Below are positions 17,355 through 24,841 of a DNA stretch of 64,000 nt, piece by piece. Within the stretch, counting starts at the first letter, position 1. Every line of letters begins with the position of its first letter. A program made the translations under genes and the position numbers. The stretch lies in the NCBI RefSeq assembly GCF_016919065.1, contig NZ_JAFFQA010000002.1, positions 62,001 through 126,000 of the forward strand, given 5' to 3'. The notes beneath the pieces were generated by a model, which was not told the DNA's origin, ran no database searches, and saw only the letters and a list, made by a program, of their open reading frames with translations. Source of the DNA: Desulfobulbus rhabdoformis (GTDB taxonomy: Bacteria > Desulfobacterota > Desulfobulbia > Desulfobulbales > Desulfobulbaceae).

Positions 17355-17621
17355 ATGAACACTACTCTTGATCAAACCATCCTTCGTATCGCCGAAATCA
17401 TCATCAACGAACTGAAACTGGAAGATGTAACCCCGGAAACCTTTGACGCCGATCTTGACCTGGTTGACGAGGTGGGCATCGACAGCATGGACCTGGCGAC
17501 CATTGCCTTGGTGATTCGCGACGAATTCGGTGTACGGATTGACGAGGACGACTATCCTAAACTGACCACCTTGCGGATCATCGGCGGGTATATTGCCGGG
17601 AAACTCCAGGGCGACGAATAA
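17355..17621 (+). CDS. acyl carrier protein
   Basis: An 88-residue acidic carrier protein with the attachment site Ser44 in GIDSMDLATI. Third ACP of the cluster. Its stop codon is directly followed by the ATG of a radical SAM enzyme at 17622, so the pair is tightly coupled, and a carrier-bound acyl chain is a sensible substrate for that enzyme. The VDEVGIDSMDL context differs from the two other cluster ACPs, which argues for a dedicated role. Confidence 0.92.
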   Translation: MNTTLDQTILRIAEIIINELKLEDVTPETFDADLDLVDEVGIDSMDLATIALVIRDEFGVRIDEDDYPKLTTLRIIGGYIAGKLQGDE

Positions 17622-18689
17622 ATGTCCCGTCAGGTGCCGCAGGCAGCGAGCTGGAAGTTCGCCGATATTATTGCGATTCCAACTGTCCGGGATCGTTGGG
17701 AAAAGGTCAGGAGGTACTTTTTTCTTCGGGAATCCACCTATGATATGACCCATCGGTGCAATATTCGCTGCGATGGGTGTTATTACTTTAACGGCGAAAA
17801 ACAGTTCGCCCTCGAAAATGGTGATCCCGCTGCCTGGCGAGAGCTGATGGTGGCTGAAAAAGAGCGCGGCATCACCTTTGCCGTTCTTGCCGGTGCCGAG
17901 CCTTCTCTGGTACCCGAGTTGTGCCGCATCTGTGCGGACACGATCCCTCTTGGAGCCATCGCCACCAACGGGCTGAAGCCCCTCCCCCCGGAGATTGATT
18001 ACCGCATCCACATTTCCGTTTGGGGCAACGATGCCAGCAGCAAGGCCGTGCGTAAGGCCGACGATATGCTCAAACGGCAGATGGCCAACTACCACAATGA
18101 TCCCCGAGCGGTTTTTGTTTATACCTTTACCTCGCAGAATATTGATGAGGCCCAGGAGGTAACCGAAGAGTTGGCCAAGGGAGGGCAGAAGATAACCTTC
18201 AACATGTTCTCTGCGCCTGAAGGGTACAACGGGCCCTTGCGGCATACACCTGAGAGTCTGGCCAAAACAGGGGCTATGATGACCCAGCTGTTGACCCAGT
18301 ATCCCGAGGCGGTGCTTTTTTCCCACTACAATGTCGTCGCCCATACCCATCGTTTAGGGTTGCATGCGCTTTACTCCTGTTCCTACCCGAGAATGAATCC
18401 GTCGGCCAATGTTGGGCTGGGCAAATCGTTTCGCCAATACCGGACCGATCTGCAATGGGATCGTGCCGCCGCCTGTTGCGTCCCGGATACCGACTGTGCC
18501 GATTGTCGACATTATGCAGCAGGAAGCGCAGTGGTTACAGCCCGAATGTACCGCCACGCTTCCAATCCCGAGACGTTTTCCGCCTGGCTCGATTATGTCG
18601 ACACCTACCTGGCGGTCTGGGTCCAGGGATACGAAAAAAGTCCCAATCTCTGTGACCATGCCGTCACTCCTCCCTCAGACGGTCAATAG
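17622..18689 (+). CDS. radical SAM enzyme with Cys-rich C-terminus (twin 1)
   Basis: A 355-residue radical SAM protein without a B12 domain. The cluster motif CNIRCDGC gives C46, C50 and C53, preceded by the STYDMTHR strand; AVLAGAEPSLVPELC is the GGE-type motif region (here GAE) and IHISVWGND follows. The C-terminus has CSYPRM and CCVPDTDCADCRHY, which could ligate an extra Fe-S cluster as in SPASM or twitch domains. It is a paralogue of the next gene, with shared segments across the whole length. It starts right after the ACP stop. In anammox planctomycetes, radical SAM enzymes next to FabF-like pairs have been proposed for ladderane synthesis; a similar role is possible but unproven here. 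Confidence 0.85.
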   Translation: MSRQVPQAASWKFADIIAIPTVRDRWEKVRRYFFLRESTYDMTHRCNIRCDGCYYFNGEKQFALENGDPAAWRELMVAEKERGITFAVLAGAEPSLVPELCRICADTIPLGAIATNGLKPLPPEIDYRIHISVWGNDASSKAVRKADDMLKRQMANYHNDPRAVFVYTFTSQNIDEAQEVTEELAKGGQKITFNMFSAPEGYNGPLRHTPESLAKTGAMMTQLLTQYPEAVLFSHYNVVAHTHRLGLHALYSCSYPRMNPSANVGLGKSFRQYRTDLQWDRAAACCVPDTDCADCRHYAAGSAVVTARMYRHASNPETFSAWLDYVDTYLAVWVQGYEKSPNLCDHAVTPPSDGQ

Positions 18690-18705
18690 AGGCAACGTTA
18701 CTCGT

Positions 18706-19704
18706 ATGAAAACAGTCAGTTCACTTCTTAATCCTCAGTGGCACGAGCGTTATAAACGTATTTCCAAACTCAACATCCGCAGCTCCATCTATGATGTCAC
18801 CGACCGCTGCAACCTGCGCTGCAAGGGCTGTTTCTTCTTTTCTTCAGATGAACACAAGGCGGCTTCGGAAGAAAAGGATGTGGCCAAATGGCATGCCTTT
18901 GTCGAGAGTGAAATGGCGCGCGGCGTGAATCTGGCCATTCTCATTGGTGGCGAGCCGACGCTGTGTATGGATCGGATCGAGGCTTTTTATACGCGTTTGC
19001 CCACCTTTTGCGCCACCAACGGCATTATCAAGGTCGATCGAGACCGGTTTCCCGATCTGATGGTCGGTATTTCCCTCTGGGGGGATCGCGAGGACGAAAT
19101 TCTGCTGCGGGGTAAGGATACCTTTGCCATTTCCAGTGCGAACTATGCAGGAGACCCCAACGCCTATTACCTCTACACCATCACGCCGAAGCAGCTGGGG
19201 AAGATCGAGAATAACATTCGCCGCATCAAGGATGTCGGGCTCAAGGTCCATATGCAGCTGCTCTCTAACGACGAGGGGGTCGATGGTTTTTCCTGGCAGC
19301 CCGATGAGTTGGTTGCGGTCCGGGCAGAGATGGACCAGATGCTGGACAGTTATCCTGAGACCGTGATCTCTTCGAAGTATTACCACCAGGTGATCACCAC
19401 CGGTACTATGTGTGGACGCACCTTTGGTTGGATGGAATGCCCTTCGGTCACCGATCCCATTGATAAACGTAACCCCCGGCCTAAACGATTGACCAACTTT
19501 ATCCGCTGGGCATCAGATCTCAAGACCATGCATCGTTGCTGTACCTCCGAAACCCGTGACTGTTCCACCTGTAAGGATGGAGCGGCGCATATGAGCTGGG
19601 TCATGGTGAATAAGCGTGCCCATATGCAAAGCAGCCAAGATCTGCAGAACTGGGTCGAGGTCTACGAGATGTTTGCCAAGCTGTACCGGTTTATTCCTTG
19701 GTAG
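18706..19704 (+). CDS. radical SAM enzyme with Cys-rich C-terminus (twin 2)
   Basis: A 332-residue paralogue of the preceding enzyme. I start it at ATG 18706 (MKTVSSLLN), because the longer frame to 18409 would lie inside twin 1. The motif is CNLRCKGC (C35, C39, C42) after the SSIYDVTDR strand, with LIGGEPTLCMDR as the SAM-binding GGE motif and VGISLWGDRED. The C-terminal cysteines CCTSETRDCSTCKDG match those of twin 1 in position. It lies 16 bp after twin 1 and 6 bp before a ketosynthase. Two copies could form a heterodimer or act in successive steps. The substrate is not known. Confidence 0.86.
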   Translation: MKTVSSLLNPQWHERYKRISKLNIRSSIYDVTDRCNLRCKGCFFFSSDEHKAASEEKDVAKWHAFVESEMARGVNLAILIGGEPTLCMDRIEAFYTRLPTFCATNGIIKVDRDRFPDLMVGISLWGDREDEILLRGKDTFAISSANYAGDPNAYYLYTITPKQLGKIENNIRRIKDVGLKVHMQLLSNDEGVDGFSWQPDELVAVRAEMDQMLDSYPETVISSKYYHQVITTGTMCGRTFGWMECPSVTDPIDKRNPRPKRLTNFIRWASDLKTMHRCCTSETRDCSTCKDGAAHMSWVMVNKRAHMQSSQDLQNWVEVYEMFAKLYRFIPW

Positions 19705-19710
19705 TTTTTT

Positions 19711-20970
19711 GTGCAGTTTTCGGAAGGAAAAACAGCCGTTATCGTTGGGTATGACGTCATTTCACCCTTGGGTGGCGATTTTGAGGAACAGTGGCGCAAT
19801 GCAGTAGCAGGTCGAAGCGGTGTTGGCCCTCTGACCCGTTTTCCGCTCACTGAGAGCTTCCCGGTACGCATTGCTGGAGAGCTGCCAGAAATTGACCATC
19901 TCGACTACCCCTTTCTCACAGCCCGGCACCAGGCGGCCTGGCATTCCCCCATCTTTAAATACGGAATGCTGACGGTGGCTCGTGCCCTGGAGCAGAGCGG
20001 TATTCGTATCGATGCCGACTTGGCTCCGCGTGTTGCCATAACCTACAGCTCCGCGGTCGGCGGCGTTGATGCAGTGCTCACCGCAGACCGCCGCCTCCAG
20101 GCGGAACAGAAGCTGCCCCACCCCTACGCCAATCCCAACTCCTGCATCAATATGATTGGCGGCAAGATCTCCATGCTGACCGGAGCCCAGGGACCAATCC
20201 TTTCGACGATTACCGCCTGTGCCACCGGCCTTAGTTCGATCCTTGTAGGGGCCATGCTGCTGGCGCAGGGGCGCGCCGATGTCGCTCTCTGCGGCGCGGT
20301 TGACTGCTCGTTGGTTGAGCCGATTCTTGCCGGATTTCACACCATGAACGGCGCCTACTTCCCCCAGAAAGGAGAAGAAAACGATCCGCCGGAATGCGCC
20401 AGTCGACCTTTTTCCGTGCATCGTCGGGGATTTGTTGTCTCCGAGGGGGCAGGGGCGGTCATTCTGACAACCAGAGAATTTGCCGCTGCCCATGGCCTGC
20501 ACCCTAAGGCAGAGCTGGCAGGGTGGGGCATGACCTCTGATGCCCACCACTTCGTTATGCCAGCCGAAGCCACGGTCCGGCGGTGTATGCTTGAGGCGCT
20601 TGCCGATGCCGGGGTGAGCCCCGCTGATATTGGCGCAATCAATGCCCATGCCACCTCGACCAAGGCCGGGGACCGGGTTGAATTCGATGCGCTCCACAAA
20701 GTCTTTGCAGGTTCCTTGCCGCCGGTGAGCGCCAATAAATCGCAACTCGGGCATGCCATGGGGGCCTCCAGTGTCATTGAGACCATCCTTACGCTTCGTG
20801 GCATGGAAGAAAACCTCATTTTACCCACGATTAATTATCAACCCGATCCCGAGATGGAACTGGACTGCGTTGCCCAAGGTACGCGATCGCTTGTTCAGGA
20901 ACATGTGCTGAAAAATGCCTTTGGGTTTGGCGGCTGTAATGCTTGCGCGGTGTTGAAAAAAATTGATTGA
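19711..20970 (+). CDS. beta-ketoacyl-ACP synthase (KS), first of a pair
   Basis: A 419-residue ketosynthase with a GTG start at 19711. Catalytic residues: Cys170 in TITACATGLSS, His313 in NAHATSTKAGD, Lys343 and His348 in NKSQLGHAMG, plus KNAFGFGGCNA. It has a normal FabF length. It begins 6 bp after twin 2 and is followed 30 bp later by a second ketosynthase that shares many segments with it (SRPFS, SEGAGA, SDAHHF, GDIGAINAH), so the pair arose by duplication and may act as a heterodimer. Both members keep the full catalytic triad, unlike a KS/CLF pair. Confidence 0.92.
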   Translation: MQFSEGKTAVIVGYDVISPLGGDFEEQWRNAVAGRSGVGPLTRFPLTESFPVRIAGELPEIDHLDYPFLTARHQAAWHSPIFKYGMLTVARALEQSGIRIDADLAPRVAITYSSAVGGVDAVLTADRRLQAEQKLPHPYANPNSCINMIGGKISMLTGAQGPILSTITACATGLSSILVGAMLLAQGRADVALCGAVDCSLVEPILAGFHTMNGAYFPQKGEENDPPECASRPFSVHRRGFVVSEGAGAVILTTREFAAAHGLHPKAELAGWGMTSDAHHFVMPAEATVRRCMLEALADAGVSPADIGAINAHATSTKAGDRVEFDALHKVFAGSLPPVSANKSQLGHAMGASSVIETILTLRGMEENLILPTINYQPDPEMELDCVAQGTRSLVQEHVLKNAFGFGGCNACAVLKKID

Positions 20971-21000
20971 AAAACACCGACTGAAAAGAGATACACCATC

Positions 21001-22266
21001 ATGAAGGCACCGCTGAATCGAAAAGTCGTCGTTCTTGGCTATGGGGCCGCTTCCGCCCTGGGAAACACATTTGCCAGTACCTGGAAAGGGGCTGTGGCCG
21101 GAAAGGCTGGGTCCCGGGTCCTGAGCCGCTGTGAGGTTGAAACCCGCAGTCGAGTGGTCGGCGAGATACCGGATTGGGACTCAAGCACCTTGCCCTATGT
21201 CAGCAGAAAGGATGCATCACTCTGGAACGCGGATTTTGTATTCCTCACCATGGAGATCTGCCGCCAGGCACTGGAAGATGCGGGGGTGGTGATCGACGAG
21301 CAGGTCGGGGCGCGCACCGCCTGCCTGATCGGCTCGGCGCTCAACGGTTCAGACGCCTACCGGATCGCCATGGATAACTACACCCGCTTGGGGCCGACCA
21401 AGGTCAGTCCCTATCTCCTGCCCAACCTTTGCGCGAATCTTCCTGCCGGTAAGGCCGGTATGCTGCTTGGCTTTACCGGCCCGATTTTTTCCCCCCAGGG
21501 AGCCTGCGCCTCGGGCAACCACGCCATTGGTATTGGTGCCCGCATGATTCGAGACGGAGATTGCGACTTTGCCCTGGCCGGAGGGGTGGATACCTGTCTC
21601 ATTCCGGAGATTATTCTCGGCTTTTCCAATATGTTGGCCACCATCAAAGTCGGTCCCAAGGACCGTTCCTTTGAGGATCCAACCCAGGCCTCTCGACCCT
21701 TCAGCATCGACCGCAAGGGGTTTGTTCTTGCCGAGGGGGCAGGAGTCCTGGTGCTGGCGGCTGAAGAGGTTGCCCGAGCCCATGGGCTGCTTCCCAGGGC
21801 CGAAATCGCCGGGATTGGCTGGAACTCGGATGCTCATCATTTCACCCGCCCCAATGAAGAGACGGTGACCCGGGCCATGCAGGATGCTCTGGAGGATGCG
21901 GAAATAACGGCCGGTGATATTGGCGCGATCAATGCCCATGGCACCTCGACCCCCACCGGTGATACTACCGAGGCCCAATGTTTGCGGACGGTGTTTGGCA
22001 AGCAGCTGCCGAAAATCCCTATCTCGGCCAATAAATCACAGGTTGGCCACAGCCTTGGCGCCTCGGCCGCGATTGAGGCTGCGCTGGGGATTGAGGCTAT
22101 GCGTCAAGGGCTGGTTTTACCGACGGTCAACCATATCCCCGATCCGGCACTTGCCGATTTGGATGTCGTGCCCAATCAAAGTCGCAGGCATGCCCACGAA
22201 TTTTTTCTGTCGAACTCCTTCGGGTTCGGGGGCACCAACTGCTGTATAGTTTTCAGAGGTCAGTAA
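21001..22266 (+). CDS. beta-ketoacyl-ACP synthase (KS), second of a pair
   Basis: A 421-residue ketosynthase. Cys169 lies in PQGACASGNHAIG, where the usual TAC is replaced by GAC; His313 (NAHGTSTPTGD), Lys345 and His350 (NKSQVGHSLG) complete the triad, and SNSFGFGGTNC is intact. The altered nucleophile elbow may change substrate range. It shares long similar blocks with the KS upstream. The stop codon at 22264-22266 overlaps the next start by one base. Likely partner of the preceding KS in building the cluster's acyl chain. Confidence 0.92.
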   Translation: MKAPLNRKVVVLGYGAASALGNTFASTWKGAVAGKAGSRVLSRCEVETRSRVVGEIPDWDSSTLPYVSRKDASLWNADFVFLTMEICRQALEDAGVVIDEQVGARTACLIGSALNGSDAYRIAMDNYTRLGPTKVSPYLLPNLCANLPAGKAGMLLGFTGPIFSPQGACASGNHAIGIGARMIRDGDCDFALAGGVDTCLIPEIILGFSNMLATIKVGPKDRSFEDPTQASRPFSIDRKGFVLAEGAGVLVLAAEEVARAHGLLPRAEIAGIGWNSDAHHFTRPNEETVTRAMQDALEDAEITAGDIGAINAHGTSTPTGDTTEAQCLRTVFGKQLPKIPISANKSQVGHSLGASAAIEAALGIEAMRQGLVLPTVNHIPDPALADLDVVPNQSRRHAHEFFLSNSFGFGGTNCCIVFRGQ

Positions 22267-22742
22267 TGCGCCCTAAACCTTTTGTTCCCGAGCCTCATGA
22301 GCGTCCATCCTACGTACGCGACACCAAAACCGGATTGGTCTGGCATCGCTGCGAGCTTCGCACCTTGTATGCGGACACGGATCGTTCTCAGGTTGTGTAT
22401 CATGCCAATTACCTGCGGTATTTTGAGTTTGGTCGCGCTTCGCTGATGCGCGAGGCAGAGTATCCCTATAAAGATATTGAGGAGAGTGGCTACATCTACC
22501 CCATCATTAAAACGGAGCTGAATTACCATTCGCCGCTGTTTTATGACGATTTGATGTATATCCATACCCGCCTCACCCGGCTGGAGCTGGTGAAGGTGCA
22601 GTTTGATTACCTTATCACCAAGGCTGATGATGGCGAGATTTGCTGCACGGGTATGACCCGCCACTGCGCAGTCAATGCCAAACATATTCCCGTGGAGATC
22701 GACGAGAAGACTATCGCCCTGTGGAACCAGTTTCCCAGCTGA
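22266..22742 (+). CDS. acyl-CoA/ACP thioesterase, 4HBT family
   Basis: A 158-residue hot-dog thioesterase of the 4-hydroxybenzoyl-CoA thioesterase/YbgC group. The signature LYADTDRSQVVYHANYLRY holds the catalytic Asp at about residue 39, followed by the helix FEFGRASLMRE. It would release the finished acyl chain from ACP or CoA. A roughly 25-residue N-terminal extension precedes the domain. Start overlaps the KS stop by one base and the stop overlaps the next ATG (TGATG), so it is tightly coupled. Aryl-polyene clusters include a similar thioesterase (ApeK type). Confidence 0.88.
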   Translation: MRPKPFVPEPHERPSYVRDTKTGLVWHRCELRTLYADTDRSQVVYHANYLRYFEFGRASLMREAEYPYKDIEESGYIYPIIKTELNYHSPLFYDDLMYIHTRLTRLELVKVQFDYLITKADDGEICCTGMTRHCAVNAKHIPVEIDEKTIALWNQFPS

Positions 22743-23575
22743 TGGCCACCACCCGGATAGATCACAGGCTCACCATTTTTCCCTGGATGGGCGATCACTG
22801 TTTTGCCGGTCGTACCGTCCTGGCAGCCGTGGAGGCCATGCAGCTTCTGGCCACCTGTGTACAGGCAGCAGATCCCCAGATGGGAGTGGGGAACATGGAC
22901 GATGCCCGTTTTGCCAAACTTCTTGCAATTCCACCATCTGCGACCACGATGAAGGTTGTGGTTGAGCTGGAAAATCTGGAAAAAGAAGGAATCCGGGCCC
23001 GTTTGCTCAGCCGGACACAGGGAAAAGTCATGACCCGGCTGGTCAGCCATTGCGAGTTGAGTTTTATCAGGCAGGCACCACCCGTTCCTGAAAAAGACGT
23101 ATGGGCGGAGACGCCTTGTGCCAAGGCATCACTGAGTGTACCTGTAGCAAAGATTTACCAGGAACTGGTTCCTTTCGGCCCTGCCTACCGAACCCTGCAA
23201 GATAAGCTCTTTCTGTCTGCAGAGAGGGCCTGGGGAAGTCTGCTGGCATACGATCCGGGAGAGTGTACTGCCACGCCGATGGGGTCTTCCTTTCCTTTGG
23301 ACGGAGCCATGCATGCCGCCTGTGTGCACGGCCAACGCTTGGTTGATTTTGTTCCTTTTCCTGTGGGCTTTACCAGCCGCCATGTCGTCAAACCGACACG
23401 GGCGGGTGAGTTCTATCGAACGCAAGCAGAGCTTCAGTCCTTCACGGCTGACGAACTCATCTATAATATCTTCATTGTTGACCAGGAGGGAGAGATGCGG
23501 GAATGGGTGCAGGCATTGCGGATGCGGGATGTGAGCCAGGGGCGGATTAAACCTCCGGCCTGGATCAAGGCTTAA
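22742..23575 (+). CDS. stand-alone PKS-type dehydratase (double hot-dog)
   Basis: A 277-residue protein read from ATG 22742 in a TGATG overlap. The N-terminal half carries a polyketide-synthase dehydratase motif, GDHCFAGRTVLAAVEAM, with His19 in the place of the catalytic His of HxxxGxxxxP. The C-terminal half has FGPAYRTL and FPLDGAMHAACVHGQ, where Asp187 fits the second catalytic residue of PKS DH domains. The spacing indicates a double hot-dog fold. It probably dehydrates hydroxyacyl-ACP and may place cis or shifted double bonds, as DH domains of polyunsaturated fatty-acid synthases do. Such a domain as a free protein is uncommon. Assignment rests on motifs, not alignment. Confidence 0.72.
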   Translation: MATTRIDHRLTIFPWMGDHCFAGRTVLAAVEAMQLLATCVQAADPQMGVGNMDDARFAKLLAIPPSATTMKVVVELENLEKEGIRARLLSRTQGKVMTRLVSHCELSFIRQAPPVPEKDVWAETPCAKASLSVPVAKIYQELVPFGPAYRTLQDKLFLSAERAWGSLLAYDPGECTATPMGSSFPLDGAMHAACVHGQRLVDFVPFPVGFTSRHVVKPTRAGEFYRTQAELQSFTADELIYNIFIVDQEGEMREWVQALRMRDVSQGRIKPPAWIKA

Positions 23576-23611
23576 GGACCAGTAGCGACAGACCTGAATC
23601 TAGATTGAGTT

Positions 23612-24001
23612 TCAGCGGGGCAGCTCGGGTCGATGGCCCGGAAAGGCCCAGGCCAGGCAGCGTTCCACCAGCACACGGGCCAGCCAGCGACAAAAGATCA
23701 GGGAGTAGGTGGCGCCGGAGAGATACATTCCTCCAAGAAAGACAAGATGGGAAATTCCGTAGACCAGGGGACCACCAATAACGACGATCCAGGGGGTCTG
23801 CCAGTGCAGGGAAAGTATCCCCAGAGCGGTAACCGCGGGCCAACCGAGCAGAGAACCCAGGATGATGAGCATGACGCCGAGCAGCACCTTGGCCGTGGGT
23901 TTTTCACGAAAAGCGGAGAGATCAGCCTGTTCGGTGATTGCGGAGCGCACAAAGTTGGTGGACGCAACCCATAGAATCCATTTGGCACATACCTGTTTCA
24001 T
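23612..24001 (-). CDS. small integral membrane protein, unknown
   Basis: A 129-residue protein read from ATG 24001 (MKQVCAKWILW); the longer frame to 24418 would overlap the GT25 gene and is not credible. Two or three hydrophobic segments are visible (VLLGVMLIILGSLLGWPAVTA, WIVVIGGPLVYGISHLVFLGG, LSGATYSLIFCRWLA), with a Pro-rich, positively charged tail. It is the only gene on the minus strand inside the plus operon and converges on the dehydratase gene 36 bp away. I do not recognise the family. The long hydrophobic segments on the minus frame and the lack of a competing plus ORF support it being real. Confidence 0.6.
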   Translation of the reverse strand: MKQVCAKWILWVASTNFVRSAITEQADLSAFREKPTAKVLLGVMLIILGSLLGWPAVTALGILSLHWQTPWIVVIGGPLVYGISHLVFLGGMYLSGATYSLIFCRWLARVLVERCLAWAFPGHRPELPR

Positions 24002-24103
24002 CTTTTTCTGATGAGCCTCAACAACAAGAAAGGGGAAAAAAATTTGGACGCTTTTGCGGCTGCCCAAAGAAATAGTATATCCCAGAGAGAATGGTGAGGC
24101 AAG

Positions 24104-24841
24104 ATGGGAGTAGAGCGTGACAGGGAAAGCCAAGGAGACGGCTGGGATTTTTTTGATGCCATCTACTGCATTACGCTGGAAAGCCGACCTGATCGCATGC
24201 AGGCCGCCAAAGAGCAGTTTGCCCTGGTCGGGCTGGCGGCGCGGGTAGAGTTCATTGTCGTGGCACGAGACGAGGAAAATCCCGAGCGCGGCATCTTCAC
24301 CTCTCATCAGCTGTGCCTCAGGAAAGCGCTCACTGCGGGGGCACGCCATATTCTCATCTTTGAAGATGACGTTTTTTTCCGCAAGTTTGACCACGAGCGA
24401 CTCAGGAACGCCTGTCAATTCCTTGAACAGGGCCGCGGCTGGGATGGTTTTGCCCTTGGTTGTCTCACCTCAAGCAGCCAGCCGACCAGCCAAAAAGGCA
24501 TGGTCCACATTGGGTATCGCTGTCTGACCCATGCCTATGCCCTCAATCGCCCCTTTGCAGAACGTATCGTGGAGGAACCCTGGCAAGGCGTTCCCATTGA
24601 CGGTCTGTTCCATGCTCTGAAAGGTGATTTTTTTGCCCTCTATCCCATGTGCGCCTTTCAAGGGCAAGCCGCAAGCGACAACAAAACGGTCTGGATTGAC
24701 CGGATGCGCACCCTTTTTGGCGGCCTGGCACGTATTCAGCGTGGAAACGAATTGTACTGCAACAACAGAGGACTCATTTTCTTGATCCATCTCGTTGGGG
24801 CCGTGGCTCTCATCGCTCTTTTTATTTTTCTCCGTTCATGA
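24104..24841 (+). CDS. family 25 glycosyltransferase-like membrane protein
   Basis: A 245-residue GT25 (LPS glycosyltransferase/LOS type) protein. YCITLESRPDRMQAAKEQF near residue 20 and ILIFEDDVFF near residue 85 are the family signatures, the latter holding the acidic metal site. A single transmembrane helix lies at the C-terminus (LIFLIHLVGAVALIALFIFL), which would hold it at the inner membrane. The ATG start overlaps nothing upstream; its stop overlaps the exporter gene start (ATGA). It may glycosylate the cluster lipid on the cytoplasmic face before export. Sugar and acceptor unknown. Confidence 0.85.
   Translation: MGVERDRESQGDGWDFFDAIYCITLESRPDRMQAAKEQFALVGLAARVEFIVVARDEENPERGIFTSHQLCLRKALTAGARHILIFEDDVFFRKFDHERLRNACQFLEQGRGWDGFALGCLTSSSQPTSQKGMVHIGYRCLTHAYALNRPFAERIVEEPWQGVPIDGLFHALKGDFFALYPMCAFQGQAASDNKTVWIDRMRTLFGGLARIQRGNELYCNNRGLIFLIHLVGAVALIALFIFLRS

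Noticed and set aside
17220..18350. 376-codon minus-strand frame over the ACP and radical SAM genes
   Set aside because: Antisense to well-supported genes with intact motifs; no family resemblance of its own.
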